DNA of 64,000 bases from Peptostreptococcaceae bacterium. Its GTDB lineage: Bacteria; Bacillota; Clostridia; Peptostreptococcales; Filifactoraceae. The notes below the pieces were generated by a model. That model did no database searches. It worked only from the letters and a program-made list of their open reading frames with translations, and was not told where the DNA came from. Shown here in pieces: positions 47,452 to 56,772 of this stretch; position 1 is the stretch's first letter; the number at the start of each line of letters is the position of its first letter. The DNA is taken from assembly GCA_030528605.1 (NCBI GenBank), contig JAUMYO010000001.1, forward strand, positions 26,647 through 90,646, given 5' to 3'. Both the position numbers and the translations under genes were made by a program.

Positions 47452-47823
47452 ATGATAATAGGGATCGGTACGGACATCATCGAGATCGGCAGGATAAAAA
47501 AAGCGATCATGGAGAATGGTCGCTTTTTGAGCCGAGTTTTTACAGAAAACGAAATTCGGTATGCCACCTCAAAAAATGGGATACGCTATTCTTCGATCGC
47601 AGGAATGTGGGCGGCAAAAGAGGCTTATGCAAAGGCGACAGGGAAGGGATTCCGAGATTTTGCGATGAAAGATGTTGAAGTGCTGCATGATGATCTTTCT
47701 TCGCCGGGGTTGCGTCTATACCGTAAAGCGCGTATATATTCCGAAGGGGCGAAGGTACATATCAGTATCTCTCATTCGGACCTTTTGGCGATCGCGTATT
47801 GTATCATAGAAAGGAAGGGATAA
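47452..47823 (+). CDS. acpS: Holo-[acyl-carrier-protein] synthase
   Basis: A 123-aa enzyme that transfers 4'-phosphopantetheine from CoA to the acyl carrier protein. It has GIGTDIIEIGRIKKAI with the Mg-binding aspartate, and WAAKEAYAKATGKGF with the catalytic glutamate/lysine. ATG 47452 follows AAAGGGG; the frame reaches back to TTG 47422 without need. The alr gene follows after 1 bp, the same acpS-alr-mazF order as in Bacillus. Confidence 0.95.
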   Translation: MIIGIGTDIIEIGRIKKAIMENGRFLSRVFTENEIRYATSKNGIRYSSIAGMWAAKEAYAKATGKGFRDFAMKDVEVLHDDLSSPGLRLYRKARIYSEGAKVHISISHSDLLAIAYCIIERKG

Positions 47824-47824
47824 A

Positions 47825-49006
47825 ATGGAAATGTACAGGCCTACATGGGCTGAGATCGATCTGGATAATATCTTACATAATTATAACGCCGTGAAGTCGT
47901 TCATCCGGGATGGAACGAAGGTATGTGCCATCATCAAGGCGAATGCTTATGCTCATGGGAGTGTAGAAGTGGCAAAGCATTTGGAAAAAAATGGATGCGA
48001 TTATTTTGGAGTGGCGACTTTGAATGAAGCGTTGGAGCTTAGAAATAACGGGATCAAGCAAAGGATCATGTGTTTATCCTATATCGATCCGAGTGCCTAT
48101 CCGCTTGCGATCAAAAATGATATCGATATTCCGCTGTTCAGTTATGAGGTTGCGCAAAAAGTTTCTAAAATTGCAAAAGAGCTCGGTTCTTATGCCAATA
48201 TCCAGATCAAGCTGGATACGGGAATGTCTCGTGTCGGTTTTGCTTATGAGGATAAAACCGTGGAAGAGATCGAGAAGATCGGCAAATTAGAGAATTTGAT
48301 CTTACAAGGGATCTATACGCATTTTGCGATGGCGGACACTACAGATCGGACTGTAACGGACGAGCAATTTGAACGTTATAGAGACATCGTAGATCGTTTG
48401 GAAGAAAAGGGGATCTATTTCAAGATCCATCATGCTTGCAACTCGGCTGGTATCATGTCTTATCCGGAATATCATATGGATATGGTCCGTTTGGGGATCA
48501 GTCTTTATGGTCATTATCCTTCGGAAGAAGTAGATAAAAGCATTTTGGATCTTAGACCCGCTATGACGCTCAAGTCGCAACTGACAAATGTAAAAACGGT
48601 ACAAAAAGGGACAGGGATCAGCTATGGTCATACGTATCATTCCTCTGAAGAGGAGTTGGTCGGGACGATCCCGATCGGTTATGCTGACGGATTTACGAGA
48701 CTCCTTTCAGGGAAAGCAAATGTGATGATCAACGAAAAGCTTTATCCGATCGTGGGGAGGATCTGCATGGATCAATCGATGGTCCGAGTCGATAAAGATG
48801 CAAAGATCGGTGATGAAGTCATTATTTTCGGACCGAAAAAAGGGATCGAGTTTGAACAGCTGGCGAGCAAATTAGGGACTATAAATTATGAATTGCTCTG
48901 TATGGTCCAAAGAAGGATACCAAGAGTCTATTTTGTAGACGGTAAAGAAGTCAAAACGGTAAATTATTTATTAGATCAAGCGATAAGGACGAAGGATGAA
49001 CGATAA
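47825..49006 (+). CDS. alr: Alanine racemase
   Basis: A 393-aa PLP enzyme making D-alanine for peptidoglycan. The PLP lysine lies in [11 protein letters not shown] at about residues 36-46. [14 protein letters not shown], the conserved HACNSAG region and the catalytic tyrosine loop ([12 protein letters not shown]) follow, with a beta-domain [22 protein letters not shown] precedes the ATG. It overlaps the mazF-type gene by 11 bp, leaving no room for an antitoxin gene between them. Confidence 0.95.
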   Translation: MEMYRPTWAEIDLDNILHNYNAVKSFIRDGTKVCAIIKANAYAHGSVEVAKHLEKNGCDYFGVATLNEALELRNNGIKQRIMCLSYIDPSAYPLAIKNDIDIPLFSYEVAQKVSKIAKELGSYANIQIKLDTGMSRVGFAYEDKTVEEIEKIGKLENLILQGIYTHFAMADTTDRTVTDEQFERYRDIVDRLEEKGIYFKIHHACNSAGIMSYPEYHMDMVRLGISLYGHYPSEEVDKSILDLRPAMTLKSQLTNVKTVQKGTGISYGHTYHSSEEELVGTIPIGYADGFTRLLSGKANVMINEKLYPIVGRICMDQSMVRVDKDAKIGDEVIIFGPKKGIEFEQLASKLGTINYELLCMVQRRIPRVYFVDGKEVKTVNYLLDQAIRTKDER

Positions 49007-49358
49007 TATTATAGTGAAAAGAGGCGATATTTTTTACGCCGATCTAAGTCCGGTCATCGGTTCGGAGCAGGGGGGGGTTCGTCCCGTACTTGTTATCCAA
49101 AACAATATCGGGAATAAGTACTCCCCTACCATAATCGTAGCAGCCATCACTTCGCAACTGAAAAAAGCAAAGCTGCCCACTCATATTGAGATCGAGGCGG
49201 GCAACTATGGCTTGATAAAGGATTCCGTATTATTATTGGAACAGATACGGACGATCGACAGAAAAAGGATGAAGGATCGGATCGGGCGATGCGATCGGGA
49301 ATTTATGCAACGAGTCAACCGAGCGTTGGAGATCAGCGTAGGGATGTTTGAAGAATAG
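48996..49358 (+). CDS. MazF/EndoA-type mRNA interferase
   Basis: A 120-aa toxin-type endoribonuclease of the MazF/PemK family, close to B. subtilis EndoA. It has [30 protein letters not shown] at the start, with the catalytic arginine in GGVRP, then [10 protein letters not shown] with the conserved threonine/serine, and [10 protein letters not shown]. In Bacillus the antitoxin gene ndoAI lies between alr and ndoA. Here the toxin gene begins inside alr, so the cognate antitoxin is absent from its usual place and none is seen nearby. AAGGACGAAGG precedes the ATG. Confidence 0.92.
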   Translation: MNDNIIVKRGDIFYADLSPVIGSEQGGVRPVLVIQNNIGNKYSPTIIVAAITSQLKKAKLPTHIEIEAGNYGLIKDSVLLLEQIRTIDRKRMKDRIGRCDREFMQRVNRALEISVGMFEE

Positions 49359-49388
49359 TACATAATACAAGGAAAGGCAAACATACAG

Positions 49389-51515
49389 ATGAAGTTAAAC
49401 AAGATACTGACACTTTTGATGATAGTAGGACTACTTGTTTCAAGTATTTTGGTGTATAAAAGGTTTCATGTTGAAATGGAATATAAGAATTATGAGGTCG
49501 ACTTTTATTACACAGAGATGGAAAAGCTTGCTCAGCAGGAAAAGAAGAGCATCGACGAGTACTTGGAGTTGATGAAGGATACAGGGATCATGAACATGTT
49601 CATTCGAGAGGAAACGATACAGAGCATGAAACAGAGTCCCAAATTTGATGTCGAGACCAGAATGGATGGATACGACATGATCATTGAGTCACCGGATAAG
49701 GAACTGATCCAATGGATCTATAGAGGATATAATGATGTTAAGCGAGCAGATCGAGAAGTGGTGCTCGAAGACGAGAATACCGTGCGAGTCGTCGGAGAAT
49801 CATATGAGCTTATCACTGCACCTGTTCTGACTTTGGGAAGCTATGGGCAGCGGAATATCACGACGCAGGTATGGGAAGGGTCCATGCTGGAGACAGTGGG
49901 GCTCGGGTACGACCGAGAAGCGATCGACAGATCAAGAGCCCATGGGTATGGTGTGATCTTGGCACCGACATTTAACTCGGACTTCCAGGATCCTCAAAAG
50001 TCGATCCAACGATTTTTTGATGTTTTGGATGAGGATCAACTGTCTCCGAGCCATATTTTTTTTACGGGAACAAAGGTTCTCGGATTTGATCCTTCGGAGC
50101 TTAAAACCAAAGAAGAGAAGCCGTTATCGATCGAACAGCTTGCCAAAGGGCTGGATGATCGAAATATCGCCCTTGGGTTTATCGAATCGAGTTCGCAGGG
50201 AGGATATCTTGAGACCGAAGGGATGCAGACCCTGGCGCGGTCTATGGAATATGAAGCGACCGGAAACTACCTTACTTGGGACTTTATCCAAACAAAGTTT
50301 GACTATAAGATCCCTTTCCACCACAATGGAGAAGAGATCACGAATATTTTTTTCCGTGGGATCACGACAAGGAATATCCGTATTATCGCGCTGAAACCTT
50401 TTGTGGCGGAGGGTAGGTATGTTCCGGATCCGAAAGCTTATCAAAAAGTGCTTGATGATCTTGCAGCCAGATTAAAGCCTCACGGGATCAAGCCCGGCCC
50501 GCTCAAGACGATGTCTTATCTGAACCCAAGTCCATATCTAAAGATCTTTGTCGGTATCGGCATCATAGCGTCCGGTTTGATCATTTTGGACAATCTATTT
50601 CTGACAGATCGGAAGTGGCTATACGGTTTGATGCTCTTCGGATCGTTGTGTACGGCAGCGGTATATGTTAAGATCGGGATGCTTCAAGGGATCGCGGATA
50701 AAGGTCTTGCATTACTTGGAGCAATATCCATGCCGACGATCGCGCTTTTTGTATTGATGTCGATCTTGAAGCAAAAGTACAGTAGCCGAAAAATATTTGC
50801 CAAAGGGAAAAGCTTTATATATTCTATCGGCACGGTGTGCCTATTGTTATTCGTTTGCTTGGGAGGAGCATGGTTTGAGATCGCGATGCTTGCTCACAGC
50901 AAGTTTTTGCTGGGGCTGGATGCCTTCTCCGGTGTAAAATTTTCTCAAATGATCCCGATGCTTATGGCGCCGATAGTGTTTGTTGCATACTATGGATACA
51001 AAAGGGGTTACCGTTCGGGTGAAGTGGGGATCTCTGCGGGGGATATCCATCGCTTTTTTACCGATCATATCCGGATCTGGCAAGTGATGTTACTGGGCAT
51101 TGCAGCAATGACCTTGATGGTGTTGATGACAAGATCGGGCAACACTTCAGGAGAACCTTCTCTTGTTGAAGCACTCCTGCGAAACGGTCTGGAATTTATA
51201 TTCCCGGCGCGTCCGAGGACCAAGGCGATATTTGTCGGGATCCCGGCATTGATCCTGCTATTCTATCATGCGTATCAAAAGCGTTATGAAGCGGTGGCAT
51301 GGATATTTGCCTTTATAGGATCGATCGCCTTAGTAAATACGGTCAACACATTTTCTCATATGAAAGCACCGATCTATCTTTCGATGGTACGAACTATATC
51401 CGAAGTGATCGTAGGAACGATCGTCGGGTCGATACTGATCATTTTTGAAGAACTGGTTCGGAAGCTTTTTTCAAAAAACACGATAAAAAAAGGAAAAGAA
51501 AAGATAAATGCGTAA
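49389..51515 (+). CDS. DUF5693 family membrane protein
   Basis: A 708-aa protein. An N-terminal membrane anchor (residues 6-22) is followed by an extracytoplasmic domain of about 350 residues with a TIM-barrel-like pattern (HGYGVILAPTFNSDF, IALGFIESSSQGG, IIALKPFVAEGRY). About nine membrane helices follow in residues 375-695. The family lies beside csaB and tagA-type genes in Clostridia, as here (8-bp overlap with csaB), suggesting a role in making or exporting a cell-surface polymer. The catalytic role is unknown. AAGGAAAGG precedes the ATG. Confidence 0.8.
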   Translation: MKLNKILTLLMIVGLLVSSILVYKRFHVEMEYKNYEVDFYYTEMEKLAQQEKKSIDEYLELMKDTGIMNMFIREETIQSMKQSPKFDVETRMDGYDMIIESPDKELIQWIYRGYNDVKRADREVVLEDENTVRVVGESYELITAPVLTLGSYGQRNITTQVWEGSMLETVGLGYDREAIDRSRAHGYGVILAPTFNSDFQDPQKSIQRFFDVLDEDQLSPSHIFFTGTKVLGFDPSELKTKEEKPLSIEQLAKGLDDRNIALGFIESSSQGGYLETEGMQTLARSMEYEATGNYLTWDFIQTKFDYKIPFHHNGEEITNIFFRGITTRNIRIIALKPFVAEGRYVPDPKAYQKVLDDLAARLKPHGIKPGPLKTMSYLNPSPYLKIFVGIGIIASGLIILDNLFLTDRKWLYGLMLFGSLCTAAVYVKIGMLQGIADKGLALLGAISMPTIALFVLMSILKQKYSSRKIFAKGKSFIYSIGTVCLLLFVCLGGAWFEIAMLAHSKFLLGLDAFSGVKFSQMIPMLMAPIVFVAYYGYKRGYRSGEVGISAGDIHRFFTDHIRIWQVMLLGIAAMTLMVLMTRSGNTSGEPSLVEALLRNGLEFIFPARPRTKAIFVGIPALILLFYHAYQKRYEAVAWIFAFIGSIALVNTVNTFSHMKAPIYLSMVRTISEVIVGTIVGSILIIFEELVRKLFSKNTIKKGKEKINA

Positions 51516-52602
51516 AAAAGTACTTTTGTCAGGTTATTTTGGTTTTGAAAATCTTGGAGATGAAGCGATCCTGTATTCGATCATAGAGGAGCTGAAAAAA
51601 ATGGATGGCATCGAGATCACCGCGCTTTCGGCGGATCCTCAGAGAACGACCCGAAAATTCGGTGTTCGTTCGGCAGAGAGAATGTCGATCTTCAGTCTGT
51701 TAAAAGAGATAAAAAACTGTGATCTGCTGATCAGCGGGGGTGGATCTCTATTGCAGGATGTAACTTCTAAAAGATCTCTGCTATACTATATCGGACTTCT
51801 TGATCTGGCAAAAAGGATATTCAAGAAAAAGGTCATGATCTACTCGCAAGGGATCGGACCGATAACGGACCCTAAGAACAGAAAAAAAGTGGGGAAAATA
51901 CTTGATCGCATGGATATCATAAATGTTCGCGATCAGGCTTCCAAGCAAGAGCTGATCGATATGGGTGTCATCAAAGAAATATCCGTTACTGCGGATACCG
52001 TATTTTTGTTGGATAAGCCGGATAGTGCTCAGGGGAGAGCTTATTTAGAAAAACTTGGAGTCGATCGGACAAAAAAAGTGATCGGGCTATCGATCCGCCC
52101 TTGGAAAGAATATGACGAAAGGATCGTTGCTGAGATCGGAAAGACGATCAAGCAACTTCAAACTCAAAATTTGAGCATACTACTTCTTCCTTTTCATCAT
52201 CCCGGCGATCTGCTTCTTTCTAAAAAAGTTTTAGATAGTCTGGAGAATACGGAGGATGTGTTTCTTGTGGAAGAGCAACTGAATGAAAGAGAGATGCTTT
52301 CTCTTATCGTGAATACGGACATCATGTTGTCGATGAGGCTCCATGGCTTGATCTTCGGCGTGGTTTGCAATTCATATCCCATTGGGATATCTTATGATCC
52401 TAAGATCGACAGTTTGATGCAAGAGATGGATCTCCCGCAGCCGATATCCGTAAAAGAGCTGAGCGCGGAGAGACTGATCGCTCAAATCGACTCTGCTGTT
52501 CAGAATATCGATGACAGGGAGAAGCAAACGGGAATGATCGCTCAAAAAATGAAAGAAAAGGCGATGAAAAATATTGATCTGATAAAGGAGTTGTTACATT
52601 GA
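51508..52602 (+). CDS. csaB: Polysaccharide pyruvyl transferase CsaB
   Basis: A 364-aa enzyme that adds a pyruvate ketal to a cell-wall polysaccharide; in Gram-positives this creates the binding site for SLH-domain surface proteins. Family features: SGYFGFENLGDEAILYSII at the N terminus, LLISGGGSLLQDVTS, YSQGIGPITDPKNR and SMRLHGLIFG near the C terminus. It overlaps DUF5693 by 8 bp and the glycosyltransferase gene by 4 bp, so the three form one functional unit. SLH proteins are not in this window. Confidence 0.92.
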   Translation: MRKKVLLSGYFGFENLGDEAILYSIIEELKKMDGIEITALSADPQRTTRKFGVRSAERMSIFSLLKEIKNCDLLISGGGSLLQDVTSKRSLLYYIGLLDLAKRIFKKKVMIYSQGIGPITDPKNRKKVGKILDRMDIINVRDQASKQELIDMGVIKEISVTADTVFLLDKPDSAQGRAYLEKLGVDRTKKVIGLSIRPWKEYDERIVAEIGKTIKQLQTQNLSILLLPFHHPGDLLLSKKVLDSLENTEDVFLVEEQLNEREMLSLIVNTDIMLSMRLHGLIFGVVCNSYPIGISYDPKIDSLMQEMDLPQPISVKELSAERLIAQIDSAVQNIDDREKQTGMIAQKMKEKAMKNIDLIKELLH

Positions 52603-53351
52603 GAATTCTTGGAACAAGGATCGACCATGTCAGTATGAAGCAAGCGATGCAGATCGCAACGGACGGAATGATAAACTCACCGCCATTTGTTGTCATCACA
52701 CCTAATAGCGAGATCGTGGTAAAAGCAAACGAGGATCCGATCTTGATGGATATCATCGAGCATGCGGGATTGGTCGTTCCGGACGGGATCGGACTGGTGA
52801 TCGGATCGAAGTTGGTCGGAGAGCCTCTGCCACAGCGAGTGACAGGGATCGATCTGATGGATCGCCTTCTTGCTTATGCCACAGATCATGGAAGCCGTGT
52901 TTTTTTCTTGGGAGGTAAACCGAGCATTGCCGAGCGCGCAGCCGAAAAGGTGATCGAAAAATATCGTACGATCAATATTGTCGGAACACATCACGGATAT
53001 TTCAAAGGAATTCATACGGGAGATCCGGAGCATCCGGAAGAACTTGCGCTGGTGGATCGGATCAAAGATTTGGATGTCGATATGCTCTTCGTGGCAATGG
53101 GTGCCCCCAATCAAGAATTTTTTATTGATCATTACAAGGATCGACTCGGAGCAAAAATGCTGATGGGAGTGGGAGGCTCTTTGGATGTGATCTCCGGGAC
53201 TGTAAAACGCGCGCCTGAGATCTGGCAAAAGATCGGGATGGAATGGCTCTATCGCTTACTGAAAGAACCTTGGAGGATCAAGAGAGCCCGTGCGCTTCCT
53301 ATCTTTGCGATCAATGTGCTGATCCACAGAGATAAGCCGATGAAAAAATAG
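52599..53351 (+). CDS. WecG/TagA/CpsF-family glycosyltransferase
   Basis: A 250-aa membrane-associated glycosyltransferase (GT26), as in TagA, which adds N-acetylmannosamine to the lipid-linked GlcNAc in wall polymer linkage units. It shows PPFVVITPNSEIVVKANEDP, VVPDGIGLVIGSK, RVTGIDLMDRL, RVFFLGGKP and LFVAMGAPNQEFFI. TTG start at 52599 overlaps the csaB stop (TTGA), with AAAGGAG 8 bases before; no ATG is possible there. Last gene of the surface-polymer group. Confidence 0.9.
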   Translation: MRILGTRIDHVSMKQAMQIATDGMINSPPFVVITPNSEIVVKANEDPILMDIIEHAGLVVPDGIGLVIGSKLVGEPLPQRVTGIDLMDRLLAYATDHGSRVFFLGGKPSIAERAAEKVIEKYRTINIVGTHHGYFKGIHTGDPEHPEELALVDRIKDLDVDMLFVAMGAPNQEFFIDHYKDRLGAKMLMGVGGSLDVISGTVKRAPEIWQKIGMEWLYRLLKEPWRIKRARALPIFAINVLIHRDKPMKK

Positions 53352-53403
53352 AAGTTGTCGTATCGCGCATGACGATCGATCGGATATCTTTGGGAGGGAA
53401 AAT

Positions 53404-53532
53404 ATGATCCATATCGAAGAAATAATGTTGCCGGATCTAAGTGATTTCTGGAAGAAAATTCCATCCGATTTTGGAGATCTTTGGGATTTGTGGAAAACGG
53501 CAAAGATGAGTATGATATGTTGTTTTTTGTAA
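53404..53532 (+). CDS. Possible 42-aa small protein
   Basis: An ATG at 53404 is preceded by a strong GGGAGGG at 53392-53398 and opens a 42-codon frame ending TAA. The product is amphipathic and acidic/aromatic (LPDLSDFWKK, then DFGDLWDLWK) and ends in a short hydrophobic, double-cysteine tail (ICCFL). No homology is recognised and there is no terminator between it and the glycosyltransferase gene. The support is the ribosome binding site only. Confidence 0.35.
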   Translation: MIHIEEIMLPDLSDFWKKIPSDFGDLWDLWKTAKMSMICCFL

Positions 53533-53549
53533 AGAGATAGATCTTATTA

Positions 53550-53720
53550 ATACTATTATCCAATAAAATCACCATATAAATACATTTCCGATGGAACGGT
53601 GGAGATACCATTCCGTACAAGATATATAAAATAAAAATGTTGCCAAGTGGTGCTTCTAAAGGGCTTAGTATAAACTCGATAAAGAACAAAAACAGTAGAT
53701 CGCAAAATAGGACTTAGTAT
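53550..53720. repeat. Second type of intergenic TIR element (copy G)
   Basis: Starts ATACTATTATCCAATAAAA. It has two successive right ends, GGGCTTAGTAT ending at 53671 and GGACTTAGTAT ending at 53720. The interior differs from the main family and contains an inverted repeat TTCCGATGGAACGGTGG...CCATTCCG. The start matches the partial element at 63948-64000. Confidence 0.5.
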
Positions 53721-53760
53721 TATTGTATAGTATGATCGCCTATCCAAACAGCAGTATGAT

Positions 53761-53806
53761 AAAAGCAATGCCTTCTGATCATTCGACCAAAGGGCATTGC
53801 TTTTTT
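53761..53806. terminator. Bidirectional terminator
   Basis: Stem AAAAGCAATGCC/GGCATTGCTTTT with T6 on the plus strand and T-rich on the minus strand, between convergent genes. Confidence 0.85.
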
Positions 53807-53837
53807 ATGATATGTGTTTAATGATTAGAACATGGCG

Positions 53838-55142
53838 TTAGTCTAATGGATCGCGCTTTTTATTTTTCTTTATGATATATCCGCAAGGGATCATACCGAT
53901 GAGTAATACGATGATTTGGAAAACGAACATAAATTTATATCCGGCAACACCGTGAGTATCTAACCAGTGACCGAAAAGCATATACTGAAACAAGTCCGGA
54001 CTAAATCCTAATATAGCCGCTACTCCGATAGTGGTGGCTGCGACTTTTCTAGGAATATGGACTTCTGATGCCACCGCATAGTAGACACCCCTGGACATAT
54101 ATACAAATAAAGCGACGATAAGTGTAAGCAGAACGATAACGATCAGAGGAGTTTCTTTTGGTAGAAAAATAAATCCGAGTAAGGCAACGATAGCGATGAT
54201 ATAGGTCATAAACATAACTTTGGAGACGGATCTCATCTTATCTGCTATGATTCCACCAATGGGAGCTCCACAAACCCTAAGAACATAAGTTCGGATAATA
54301 GCTAATGATCCGGTTGCCGTAACGGAGATCCCGAATACGGCAGAGAAGTATGGTGTGAAATAGGACATTGTCACATAAAGACTATACACAGTGAATAATC
54401 CGATCCCGACCATCCAAGTTGCAGGAGATTTGATGACTAAGAAGAAGTCTTTGATCGAGAGCTTATTATGATCATTAGACTCTTCAAATCCTTCTTTTTC
54501 ATCGATCTTTTTTTGCATCTCTTTTACAGCTCCAGAATCCGGATCCGGAACGAATATAAAACTTAAGATAGCTGCTAAGATGGCAAATATCCCCATAACT
54601 ATAACAACGACTTTAAGTCCTGCGGCAGCTGCGGTAAATTTTGAAAAAACGGCTATGAATAGCCAATTTACAACGATACTAGCAATGCCAACGGCGCCTT
54701 CGTTAAATCCAAATATCTTCCCTTGATTTTCTTCATCAACAAGCATTCTTAAAATTTTAATATGTGCGGGATAATTCATAAGCAGTCCTGAAACTGCCAA
54801 GAAAGCCCAAGCGATCAATGCGACCGAATAAGTCATTTTGAATGCAAATACAAAACTGATCACTCCGGTCATCAATAAGGAGGATACATAGATTTTTTTG
54901 TAATTAAATTTATCGGAGAGCCATCCACCGATCGGAGCGCCGAAGATATTTCCTAATCCAAAAATGGTCATTAAGAATCCCAGTTGAGCATTGGATATTC
55001 CTAGGGCATCGATCATTGGATCATAGAGCACATACTGGATCTCTGCCAGAGCATAATTCATTGTCCAACAGAACCCAAGAACCAAAATGATCACTAAAGT
55101 TTTCTTCTCGATTTTTCCTGAAGTAGTAGTTGCTTGATTCAT
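53838..55142 (-). CDS. MFS transporter
   Basis: A 434-aa major facilitator protein with about 12 membrane helices in two halves joined by a charged loop (residues 195-225, KEMQKKIDEKEGFEE). The motif between helices 2 and 3 is GGWLSDKFNYKK, as in MFS carriers; the fold resembles organophosphate/organic anion carriers, but the substrate is not evident. The minus-strand start is ATG at 55142, preceded by CGGAGG; an earlier in-frame start at 55181 lacks one. It lies 47 bp after the APC permease and is probably on the same transcript. Its DNA is poorer in GATC than the window average. Confidence 0.88.
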   Translation of the reverse strand: MNQATTTSGKIEKKTLVIILVLGFCWTMNYALAEIQYVLYDPMIDALGISNAQLGFLMTIFGLGNIFGAPIGGWLSDKFNYKKIYVSSLLMTGVISFVFAFKMTYSVALIAWAFLAVSGLLMNYPAHIKILRMLVDEENQGKIFGFNEGAVGIASIVVNWLFIAVFSKFTAAAAGLKVVVIVMGIFAILAAILSFIFVPDPDSGAVKEMQKKIDEKEGFEESNDHNKLSIKDFFLVIKSPATWMVGIGLFTVYSLYVTMSYFTPYFSAVFGISVTATGSLAIIRTYVLRVCGAPIGGIIADKMRSVSKVMFMTYIIAIVALLGFIFLPKETPLIVIVLLTLIVALFVYMSRGVYYAVASEVHIPRKVAATTIGVAAILGFSPDLFQYMLFGHWLDTHGVAGYKFMFVFQIIVLLIGMIPCGYIIKKNKKRDPLD

Positions 55143-55189
55143 TTGAAACCTCCGTTTTGAAATTAGACTCTTAATAAACATAAAGCATG

Positions 55190-56509
55190 TCAGCTCAGGT
55201 CGTTTTGTTTTTCATTTGGCAAGAGTACCTTTGAAGATCGAAATTGAACATAGATCAAGCATGCGAGAAGATAAACACCAGTCCATATCAATTCCATTTT
55301 ACTAAGTTCCTTTGCCATATAATAACAGAAGATCACCGTCATCAAAGTTCCAACGATCGTTATAAAATAGTAGAGGTTGTTGTTAATATTGAATTTTGAT
55401 CTCGCCCAACGTTTCGGGATGACTAAAGGCATTTTTAACAATGAAAAAGTTACGATGCTCATCACACAGTTGGATAAAAAATCACTGATATTTGCCACGG
55501 AACTTAAGTTCAATCCCGCTAAAATGATCAGGACTGTCAACACATAGATCACAAGAAGGATCCGGTGAGGGGTTTCATATTTTTTGTTGCATACTCCAAG
55601 CCATTTGGGGAGCCAGCCATCTCTGCACGCCATTAATATAGGAGGTGTGATCCAACCAAGTAATGCATTCAAAGAGGTGATCAAAGCTGTCATCGCACCA
55701 AAAATCATAAAAAATAAGTAAAGTGGAGAGGGGAGAACCTCTTTAGCGGTAACGGCTAATGGTTTATTCGCAACATGCTCGATCGGAAAAACACCGGATG
55801 CAACGATAGCGACCAGTATGTATATGGCTCCGACTACTATTGAACTGAAGATAATAGCAAAAGGAATATCTTTTGTTGGGTTTCGACAATAAGCACTGAA
55901 GTTTACAATGAATGCAGATCCAACCGTGGCAAAGCTCATTAAAGATGCGGCAACCATAATTCCTGAAAAACCATTAGTAATAAATTCTTTTTCATTAAAA
56001 AAATCGGATTTAACATGTGGGAGCCCAAAAAAGCTGAAGATCACTAAAGCGGTGATCAACAGTACGACCATGATGTTTTGAGCCTCTGCGGCAACTTTTA
56101 TCCCGCGAATATTAAAGTATAATAAGATGCTCAGCAACAGAATAGAAATGATTTTTACATTGAGCATAGGAAAAAATGATAACACATAGTCAGCGAAAGA
56201 TAGTGCATATAAAGAAGCACTGAAAAAATAAGTAACAAATACCAGAACATACAATCCTCCTAATTTCCTTCCACCAAAAACAGAAGCCTGTGTATAAAAG
56301 CCTCCCTCAAGTTGCATCGTTCCGGACGAAAAGATCTGAGGGATACAGGATATGAAGACCATGATGGTACAAATAGCAATGGAGATCACGACCGACCGCC
56401 CCGTGAGCCCGATTGCCAAACCCAGCAAGGACATGATGCCGCCTCCAATAACATTTCCGATTGCAAGTGCAGTGAGGTCAAAACGAGTTAATTTCCTTGA
56501 ATTATCCAT
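55190..56509 (-). CDS. APC-family amino acid permease
   Basis: A 439-aa permease with about 12 membrane helices. It opens LTRFDLTALAIGNVIGGGIM, with the glycine-rich unwound first helix that binds the amino acid carboxyl group in this superfamily, and has TMQLEGGFYTQASVFGGRKL. I infer uptake of an amino acid that feeds the pathway encoded on the opposite strand. The gene has a strong promoter (TTGACT, 17 bp, TATAAT) and an operator-like motif at the predicted transcript start. GGAGG precedes the ATG. Confidence 0.88.
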   Translation of the reverse strand: MDNSRKLTRFDLTALAIGNVIGGGIMSLLGLAIGLTGRSVVISIAICTIMVFISCIPQIFSSGTMQLEGGFYTQASVFGGRKLGGLYVLVFVTYFFSASLYALSFADYVLSFFPMLNVKIISILLLSILLYFNIRGIKVAAEAQNIMVVLLITALVIFSFFGLPHVKSDFFNEKEFITNGFSGIMVAASLMSFATVGSAFIVNFSAYCRNPTKDIPFAIIFSSIVVGAIYILVAIVASGVFPIEHVANKPLAVTAKEVLPSPLYLFFMIFGAMTALITSLNALLGWITPPILMACRDGWLPKWLGVCNKKYETPHRILLVIYVLTVLIILAGLNLSSVANISDFLSNCVMSIVTFSLLKMPLVIPKRWARSKFNINNNLYYFITIVGTLMTVIFCYYMAKELSKMELIWTGVYLLACLIYVQFRSSKVLLPNEKQNDLS

Positions 56510-56546
56510 ACTTCAAACCTCCATCAAACAACATTCATGCAGCAGA

Positions 56547-56573
56547 TCGTTCCGCAGAGCAGAACGATGTTCT
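56547..56573 (-). promoter_or_regulatory. Predicted IclR operator at the permease promoter
   Basis: Tripartite 27-bp motif; read on the plus strand TCGTTCC, 7 bp, AGAAC-GAT-GTTCT. It begins 6 bp downstream of the permease -10 box, so it covers the transcription start. The same motif with the same spacing occurs at 57598-57624. Confidence 0.65.
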
Positions 56574-56579
56574 GTTTTT

Positions 56580-56608
56580 ATTATAATCGGTTTTTTAGTG
56601 GAAGTCAA
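56580..56608 (-). promoter_or_regulatory. Promoter of the permease-MFS transcript
   Basis: Minus strand: TTGACT at 56608-56603, 17-bp spacer, TATAAT at 56585-56580. Confidence 0.8.
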
Positions 56609-56709
56609 TACAAAAATTCAAAAAAATAAAGCATGTAGAAGAAATGGTAAATTTACTACGATTGCTCTACAGATAGTTAAGGTATGTGAATTTTTATAAA
56701 TAAAAAGTA

Positions 56710-56738
56710 TTTACAAATATGATTTTCAGTCATATAAT
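56710..56738 (+). promoter_or_regulatory. Promoter of the IclR-family gene
   Basis: TTTACA at 56710-56715, 17-bp spacer, TATAAT at 56733-56738. It overlaps the upstream in-frame ATGs of the gene and so rules them out as starts of the main product. Confidence 0.75.
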
Positions 56739-56772
56739 GAAAATACAGGAGGTTGATCAGAAGAAAAATACA

